A program made the translations under genes and the position numbers. DNA of 33,473 nucleotides, taken from NCBI RefSeq assembly GCF_012940005.1, contig NZ_SPMX01000072.1:1-33473 (forward strand), in the 5' to 3' direction. The stretch comes from Candidatus Accumulibacter contiguus. GTDB taxonomy: Bacteria > Pseudomonadota > Gammaproteobacteria > Burkholderiales > Rhodocyclaceae. Positions 29,015-33,473 of this stretch are shown here, one piece after another. Position 1 is the first letter of the stretch; the number at the start of each line of letters is the position of its first letter. A model generated the notes under the pieces. That model was not told the DNA's origin. It saw only the letters and a list, made by a program, of their open reading frames with translations, and did no database searches.

Positions 29015-30002
29015 CGACGGCGTTGAGAAGAGCGCCATACTGCTGATCTCTCTCGGCGAGGATTATGCCGCTGAAGTGCTCAAGCATCTGGCCCCGAAGG
29101 AGGTGCAGAAGCTCGGTCACGCCATGGCGGCGTTGAAATCGGTCCCGCGTGTGCGCGTCGATGAGGTGCTGACCGAGTTTCAGCAATCGGCCGAAGAATC
29201 GGCCGCGGTGCACATCGATACGGATGCCTATGTACGTTCGGTCCTCACCAAGGCGCTGGGTGACGACAAGGCGTCCAACCTGATCTCGCGCATCCTGCAA
29301 CCCGGTGACACCAATGGGATTGAAGGCCTGAAGTGGATGGATGCGCCGACGGTCGCCGATCTGATCCGCAACGAGCACCCACAGATCATCGCCACGATTC
29401 TCGTCCATCTCGCCCATGATCACGCCAGCGACATCTTGAACCAGTTTTCGGAAAGGCTGCGCAACGACGTGGTTCTGCGTGTGGCCACTCTCGAAGGTAT
29501 CCAGCCAGAAGCGTTGAAGGAGCTGAACGACGTGATGTTGCGCCTGCTCTCGGGGTCTGCCAGCATCAAGAAGTCGGCCATGGGTGGCGTGCGCACGGTT
29601 GCCGAAATGCTCAATTTCATGGGCAGCGCCAATGAGACCGCGGTCATGGACTCGATCCGCGAATACGATCCTGACCTGGCGCAGAAGATTCTCGACGAGA
29701 TGTTCGTCTTCGAGAATCTTCTCGATCTCGACGACCGGGGCATCCAGCTGCTGTTGCGCGAAATTCAGTCGGAATCGCTGATCCTGGCGATGAAGGGTGC
29801 CAGCGATCCTCTGCGTGAAAAGATTTTCAAGAACATGTCGCAGCGCGCTTCGGAGATGTTGCGCGAAGATCTCGATTCGCGCGGCCCGGTTCGCCTTTCG
29901 GAGGTCGAAGCCGAGCAGAAGGAAATCCTCAAGGTCGTTCGCCGCCTCGCAGATGAAGGCCAGATCGTACTCGGCTCAGCGGGTGGCGAGGAAATGGTGT
30001 GA
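29004..30002 (+). CDS. fliG: flagellar motor switch protein FliG
   Basis: ATG 29004 is preferred to the in-frame GTG at 28998; GGATGGG lies just upstream. The 332-residue protein has all three FliG domains: the N-terminal part binding FliF (GVEKSAILLISLGEDYAAEV), the middle domain with EHPQIIATILVHLAHDHAS, and the C-terminal torque domain with IREYDPDLAQKILDEMFVFE and a charged ridge (LDLDDRGIQLLLREIQSESL, MLREDLDSRGPVRLSEVEAE). It couples stator force and CheY-controlled switching to the MS ring. Its TGA overlaps the fliH GTG by three bases. Confidence 0.97.
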   Translation: MAADDGVEKSAILLISLGEDYAAEVLKHLAPKEVQKLGHAMAALKSVPRVRVDEVLTEFQQSAEESAAVHIDTDAYVRSVLTKALGDDKASNLISRILQPGDTNGIEGLKWMDAPTVADLIRNEHPQIIATILVHLAHDHASDILNQFSERLRNDVVLRVATLEGIQPEALKELNDVMLRLLSGSASIKKSAMGGVRTVAEMLNFMGSANETAVMDSIREYDPDLAQKILDEMFVFENLLDLDDRGIQLLLREIQSESLILAMKGASDPLREKIFKNMSQRASEMLREDLDSRGPVRLSEVEAEQKEILKVVRRLADEGQIVLGSAGGEEMV

Positions 30003-30727
30003 GCCTGCAACAAAACATGAGCAAACCGATTTCGAAAGAAAAGATGACCGCCTACCAGCGCTGGGAGCTGGCGTCTTTCGATGCCGAACAAGGGCTGGAG
30101 GCGGCGCCCGGCGGTCCGCCGGCTGAGGAAGTGCTGGTGGCCTGCGAAGTCGAAGCGCCGCCGCAGGAGCCGCCGCTGCCCCTGCCCAGCGCCGAGGAAA
30201 TCGAGCGCATCCATCGCGAGGCACACACCGCCGGCTATACCGCGGGATACAGCGCCGGCTACGCCGCCGGCTATGCCGAGGGGATCAATGCAGCGCAGGC
30301 AGTGGCAACCGGCATGGCCTCGCTGATGGACAACCTGCAGCAGGCCCTGGCGGTGATCGATCAGAGCGTGGCCGATCAATTGCTGGTCCTGGCGATCGAA
30401 ATCGCCAGTCAGGTCTTGCGTCAGAGCCTGCGCGTGCAACCGGAGCTGCTCTTGTCGGTGGTCAGGGAAGCGGTCACCGCCCTGCACCCCCATCATGGCC
30501 AGCCGCTGCTGTTCGTGCACCCGGATGATGCGGCGCTGGTTCGCAGCCACCTGGGCGAGCAGCTCGCCCATGCCAACTGGCGAATTATCGACGACAATAC
30601 GCTCACTGCTGGCGGTTGCCGAGTCGAACTGGGTGCCAGCGAAGTCGACGCGACCCTGGAAACCCGTTGGCGGCGCGTCATCGAGGCCATCGGCGTCAGC
30701 CAGGAATGGCTCAAGGCCCGACAATGA
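29999..30727 (+). CDS. fliH: flagellar export protein FliH
   Basis: GTG 29999 is chosen because GAGGA lies about six bases upstream and it overlaps the fliG stop (GTGTGA); a downstream ATG at 30017 has no ribosome-binding site. The 242-residue protein has the FliH plan: an acidic, Pro-rich N-terminus, the GxxxG repeat region AGYTAGYSAGYAAGYAEG near residues 78-95, a helix, and the C-terminal FliI-binding domain (LLVLAIEIASQVLRQSLRVQ, then WRIIDDNTLTAGGCRVELGA). It is the peripheral-stalk-like regulator of the FliI ATPase in flagellar type III export. Confidence 0.93.
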   Translation: MSLQQNMSKPISKEKMTAYQRWELASFDAEQGLEAAPGGPPAEEVLVACEVEAPPQEPPLPLPSAEEIERIHREAHTAGYTAGYSAGYAAGYAEGINAAQAVATGMASLMDNLQQALAVIDQSVADQLLVLAIEIASQVLRQSLRVQPELLLSVVREAVTALHPHHGQPLLFVHPDDAALVRSHLGEQLAHANWRIIDDNTLTAGGCRVELGASEVDATLETRWRRVIEAIGVSQEWLKARQ

Positions 30728-30739
30728 AGTCCGTTTGGA

Positions 30740-32164
30740 ATGACGATGACTGATCTTGCTGATAACCGGCACCTTGCGGCGTGGCATGGCTTCCTCGATG
30801 GCTGCCGGCAAACCGCCAGTCAGGCCAGTTCGCTGTTGCCGAGCGGCCATCTGACCCGGATCAACGGCCTGGTCATGGAGGCCTCGGGGCTCAAGTTGCC
30901 GCTTGGCAGTTCATGCCGGATCGTGTCGGTGGGTGGCTCGCCGATCGAGGCAGAAGTGGTCGGCTTCAACGGCGAGCGACTTTTCCTGATGCCATCGGAG
31001 GATGTCTTCGGTCTCTCACCGGGAGCCAGGGTAGTCGCTCTCGAGACCCCCCACCAGCACCCACAGGTCGGTCGACCACCACCCGCCCGCCGGCGCTGGA
31101 TCGACCGCGCCAAACTGGTTCCGGTCGGCGAATCGCTGCTTGGCCGGGTCCTCGATGGTGCCGGCCGACCGCTCGACAGGCTCGGCCCCCTGCACGCCGA
31201 CTCTCTGCGCCCACTTCAGAGTCGGCCCGTCAATCCGATGTCCAGAGCACCGATCGACGAGACGCTCGATGTCGGGGTGCGCGCCATCAATGCCCTGCTC
31301 TGCGTCGGCCGCGGCCAGCGGATGGGGCTTTTCGCCGGATCAGGGGTAGGCAAGAGCGTCCTGCTCGGAATGATGGCCCGCTATACCGCGGCTGAGGTGA
31401 TTGTCGTCGGACTGATCGGTGAGCGCGGCCGTGAAGTCAAGGAGTTCATCGAACAGATCCTGGGTGAGGAAGGCCTGCACCGTTCGGTCGTCGTTGCCGC
31501 ACCGGCTGACGTCAGCCCGCTGATGCGCCTGCAAGGCGCGGCCTACGCGACCTGTATCGCCGAATACTTCCGGGATCGTGGCCGGCAAGTGCTGCTGATC
31601 ATGGACTCGCTGACCCGCTACGCGATGGCGCAGCGCGAGATTGCTCTGGCCATCGGCGAACCCCCGGTCACTCGCGGCTACCCACCATCGGTTTTCGCAC
31701 GCCTGCCGCAGCTCGTCGAGCGCGCCGGCAACGGCCTCGAAGGCGGTGGTTCGATCACCGCCTTCTACACCGTGCTGGCCGAAGGTGACGACCAGCAGGA
31801 TCCCATCGCCGATGCCGCAAGAGCAATCCTGGACGGCCACATCGTGCTGTCGCGGACGCTCGCCGATGCGGGTCACTATCCGGCAATCGACATCGAACAA
31901 TCGATCTCGCGCGCCATGGTCAATCTGGTCAGTCCAGCGCATCTGCAGTACATCCGCAAATTCAAGGGTCTCTTTTCACGCTATCAGCGGTCGCGCGACC
32001 TGATCAGCGTCGGAGCCTACGCTGCCGGTTCCGACCCGCAGCTCGACCAGGCGATCGTCATCTATCCGCGATTCGAGGAATTGCTGCAGCAGAACCTGAG
32101 CCAGCGCGCGGATTTCGGCAGCAGCGTTGCGCGTCTGCGCGCCTTGTTCGAGCCGGCTGCGTGA
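30740..32164 (+). CDS. fliI: flagellum-specific export ATPase FliI
   Basis: Two in-frame ATG codons, 30740 and 30746, are equally possible; the first is given. The protein has 474 residues. Walker A is GSGVGKS near residue 203, followed by [19 protein letters not shown], Walker [14 protein letters not shown], and the family signature [20 protein letters not shown] with [20 protein letters not shown]. These fit F1-beta-like ATPases of type III export. It forms a hexamer with FliH and FliJ at the export gate. It starts 12 bases after fliH. Confidence 0.97.
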   Translation: MTMTDLADNRHLAAWHGFLDGCRQTASQASSLLPSGHLTRINGLVMEASGLKLPLGSSCRIVSVGGSPIEAEVVGFNGERLFLMPSEDVFGLSPGARVVALETPHQHPQVGRPPPARRRWIDRAKLVPVGESLLGRVLDGAGRPLDRLGPLHADSLRPLQSRPVNPMSRAPIDETLDVGVRAINALLCVGRGQRMGLFAGSGVGKSVLLGMMARYTAAEVIVVGLIGERGREVKEFIEQILGEEGLHRSVVVAAPADVSPLMRLQGAAYATCIAEYFRDRGRQVLLIMDSLTRYAMAQREIALAIGEPPVTRGYPPSVFARLPQLVERAGNGLEGGGSITAFYTVLAEGDDQQDPIADAARAILDGHIVLSRTLADAGHYPAIDIEQSISRAMVNLVSPAHLQYIRKFKGLFSRYQRSRDLISVGAYAAGSDPQLDQAIVIYPRFEELLQQNLSQRADFGSSVARLRALFEPAA

Positions 32165-32229
32165 GCCTCCTGCCTTCCCTTGGTATTTCATTGAAGCGAC
32201 CTTCCGATTGACCAGTCGGTGATTTCCGC

Positions 32230-32676
32230 GTGACCAAACCCTTCTCCCTGCAAACGGTACTCGAGCTGATGCGCAATCGCAACGACGAGGCGACGCAATC
32301 GCTCGCTCGCCTGCTTGCTGCGGAACGTGACGCCAGGAAAAAGCTCGCAATGCTGCTGCAGTATCGCGAGGAATACACGGCCCGCTTTCGGCAGGCTGCC
32401 CAGAACGGACTGGGACAACCCGAATGGCGCAACTACCAGGAATTTCTGAACCGTCTCGACGAGGCCATCCAGCAGCAGCTCCAGTCCGTCAGCCAGCAGG
32501 AAATGCACACCGCCGCCGGCCAGGCAGAATGGCAACGGCAGCGGACACGGCTGAAAGCTTTCGACGCCCTCTCCGAACGTCATCGCGCCAGCGAAGCACG
32601 GCAGGAATTTCGTCAGGAGCAAAGGATTCAGGACGAGTTTGCCGCCCGCCGCAACGACCGCGAAGAGGATTGTTGA
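32230..32676 (+). CDS. fliJ: flagellar export chaperone FliJ
   Basis: GTG 32230 with GGTGA about seven bases upstream is the only reasonable start. The 148-residue, almost wholly alpha-helical and charged protein (FSLQTVLELMRNRNDEATQS, LLQYREEYTARFRQA, RLDEAIQQQLQSVSQQE) matches FliJ in length, coiled-coil character and place behind fliI. FliJ is the central stalk of the export ATPase and a chaperone-escort factor. The gap to fliI is 65 bases. Confidence 0.9.
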   Translation: MTKPFSLQTVLELMRNRNDEATQSLARLLAAERDARKKLAMLLQYREEYTARFRQAAQNGLGQPEWRNYQEFLNRLDEAIQQQLQSVSQQEMHTAAGQAEWQRQRTRLKAFDALSERHRASEARQEFRQEQRIQDEFAARRNDREEDC

Positions 32677-32684
32677 CCCAACTT

Positions 32685-32700
32685 TGGCACGATATTTGCT
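32685..32700 (+). promoter_or_regulatory. sigma-54 promoter of fliK
   Basis: TGGCACGATATTTGCT is a perfect match to the TGGCACGNNNNTTGCW consensus, nine bases after the fliJ stop codon. Transcription would start near 32711, giving fliK a leader of about 112 bases. So fliK can be transcribed separately from fliFGHIJ. Confidence 0.9.
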
Positions 32701-32729
32701 TTTACAGCGCTGCAGAACCTTGCGAACGA

Positions 32730-32744
32730 CCATGAAATTCATGG
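32730..32744 (+). promoter_or_regulatory. palindrome in the fliK leader, possible operator
   Basis: CCATGAA and TTCATGG flank a central A, a perfect 15-base palindrome about 20-33 bases downstream of the predicted start of transcription. FlrC-type activators can bind downstream of sigma-54 promoters, so an operator role is possible but untested. Confidence 0.35.
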
Positions 32745-32754
32745 CTGTTTCCCT

Positions 32755-32773
32755 CTCCCCCGCGAGTGGGGAG
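32755..32773 (+). other. GC hairpin in the fliK leader
   Basis: CTCCCC (32755-32760) pairs with GGGGAG (32768-32773), extendable by TTTC/GAAA with a bulge. Right after it, AGGA precedes a four-codon frame GTG-AGT-CGC-TGA (32783-32794). A role in translation of fliK is possible but unproved. Confidence 0.35.
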
Positions 32774-32822
32774 GAAAGATTCGTGAGTCGCTGACGCGAC
32801 TATTACAGTAAAGCGATTGATC

Positions 32823-33473
32823 ATGACCATTGCCGTCGTTTCAACATTCGTCAAGCCGCCCATCCAGGAAATGTCCGTCGGAAGCGCAGGCACGCCTGCG
32901 ACTGAGCACATGAACAGCGGCCTCGACTTTGCCAGCATGCTGCTCGGCCAGCCATTCGTCGCCGCCAAACCCTTGCCCGATGACGATCAGCCAGACAACA
33001 GCGAGCTGGCCATTGCCGACGCCGGCACGGCTGCGACTGCCACCGATCCACAATTCCTGGCGACTCTCGGCTTCCCGCCAGCGCAACAGCCAGGCAGTTC
33101 GGTGCTCGCAACAAACCCGGAGATCGACCCTTCCCGGTCGGTTCGCACAGAAGCACTGCTGCCATCGACCCCTACCAGAATCGCTCCAGAGACCCCGGAG
33201 ATCAGAGCGCAGACCGGCGATGAGCGGCAGCCTGCGGCATCGACACCATTGGCCTCTGACGACAAACCGGCAAAATTTGCCGTTGCCGAATTCGCCGTAC
33301 CTTCCGCCGTACCTTCCGCCGAGCCATCGGGGTGGAACACGCCCGAGCTGCGCAATCCGGCCAGCGGCCCGGGCACACTCGCAGCCTGGCCCTCCCCCAA
33401 ACGATCCGGGTCGAACCAGCCCGAGCCGCCATTCGCTCCGGCCAGCGGCCCGGGCACACTCGCAGCCTGGCCC
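32823..33473 (+). CDS. fliK: flagellar hook-length control protein FliK, N-terminal part
   Basis: The frame is open from ATG 32823 to the end of the window (217 codons) and is therefore partial. The protein is low in complexity, rich in Pro, Ala, Ser and Thr, with no membrane segment, as in the disordered N-terminal ruler part of FliK. The conserved C-terminal domain that contacts FlhB lies outside the window. Identification rests on position after fliJ, composition and the flagellar sigma-54 promoter upstream. It carries in-frame tandem repeats at 33294-33320 and 33356-33473. The ribosome-binding site is poor. Confidence 0.8.
   Translation, partial: MTIAVVSTFVKPPIQEMSVGSAGTPATEHMNSGLDFASMLLGQPFVAAKPLPDDDQPDNSELAIADAGTAATATDPQFLATLGFPPAQQPGSSVLATNPEIDPSRSVRTEALLPSTPTRIAPETPEIRAQTGDERQPAASTPLASDDKPAKFAVAEFAVPSAVPSAEPSGWNTPELRNPASGPGTLAAWPSPKRSGSNQPEPPFAPASGPGTLAAWP
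33294..33320 (+). repeat. 12-base tandem repeat in fliK
   Basis: GCCGTACCTTCC occurs twice in direct succession (33294-33305, 33306-33317) with the start of a third, encoding AVPSAVPSA. The unit is a multiple of three, so changes in copy number would keep the frame. Confidence 0.85.
33312..33473 (+). repeat. 81-base tandem repeat in fliK, running into the window end
   Basis: A 37-base block at 33356-33392 recurs exactly at 33437-33473, a period of 81 bases or 27 codons. Both encode PASGPGTLAAWP. The bases before each block are also similar (CCCGAGC and neighbours), so whole units of 27 residues are repeated with some divergence. The array may continue beyond the window. Confidence 0.85.

Noticed and set aside
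27608-29038. 476-codon open frame on the minus strand
   Set aside because: It is antisense to fliF and made of low-complexity Gly, Arg and Leu stretches typical of GC-rich shadow frames.

Overview
The window is GC-rich, densely coded DNA from a flagellated betaproteobacterium. The best guess is a Rhodocyclales member related to Candidatus Accumulibacter or Dechloromonas. Reasons: an ssrA (tmRNA) gene in the circularly permuted two-piece form known from one betaproteobacterial lineage, a tag peptide ANDERFALAA, sigma-54-driven flagellar genes under an FlrB/FlrC (FleS/FleR) type pair, and very heavy use of c-di-GMP enzymes and hybrid kinases. The genus is inference only.

Layout. (1) 1-1134: the 3' end of a transposase-like gene abuts a decapitated and frameshifted FecR-type surface gene. 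(2) 1145-3985: a CHASE2-PAS-GGDEF-EAL protein, the likely former partner of that gene, closed by a clear terminator. (3) 4103-16935: a same-strand signalling run, mostly with overlapping or nearly touching genes. It holds a Cache-type chemoreceptor, a PstS-like binding protein, hybrid kinase 1, a family-3 binding protein, hybrid kinase 2 (frameshifted), a REC-PAS-GGDEF-EAL protein and a GGDEF cyclase. No transport permeases accompany the two binding proteins, so they look like sensory partners of the two kinases, with c-di-GMP as output. (4) 16964-23115: a fructosamine-kinase-like gene, a CorA-like membrane protein, a convergent K+ channel (pore plus two RCK domains, split by an in-frame TGA), and a kinase/P-loop fusion. 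(5) 23116-24201: a PEP-CTERM-style promoter region, a small orphan gene and the permuted tmRNA gene. (6) 24219-33473: a flagellar basal-body locus. fliE, flrC and flrB lie on the minus strand; fliF, fliG, fliH, fliI, fliJ and fliK (cut by the window end) lie on the plus strand. Good sigma-54 -24/-12 elements precede fliE, fliF and fliK.

How the parts fit together: environmental input (chemoreceptor, binding proteins, CHASE2 sensor) is converted to phosphorelay and c-di-GMP signals next to the genes that build the flagellum, a common target of c-di-GMP control. Three genes carry single-event disruptions: a C9 tract in the FecR-like gene, a one-base shift in kinase 2, and one TGA in the K+ channel. 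These are either recent pseudogenes or assembly errors and should be checked against raw reads.
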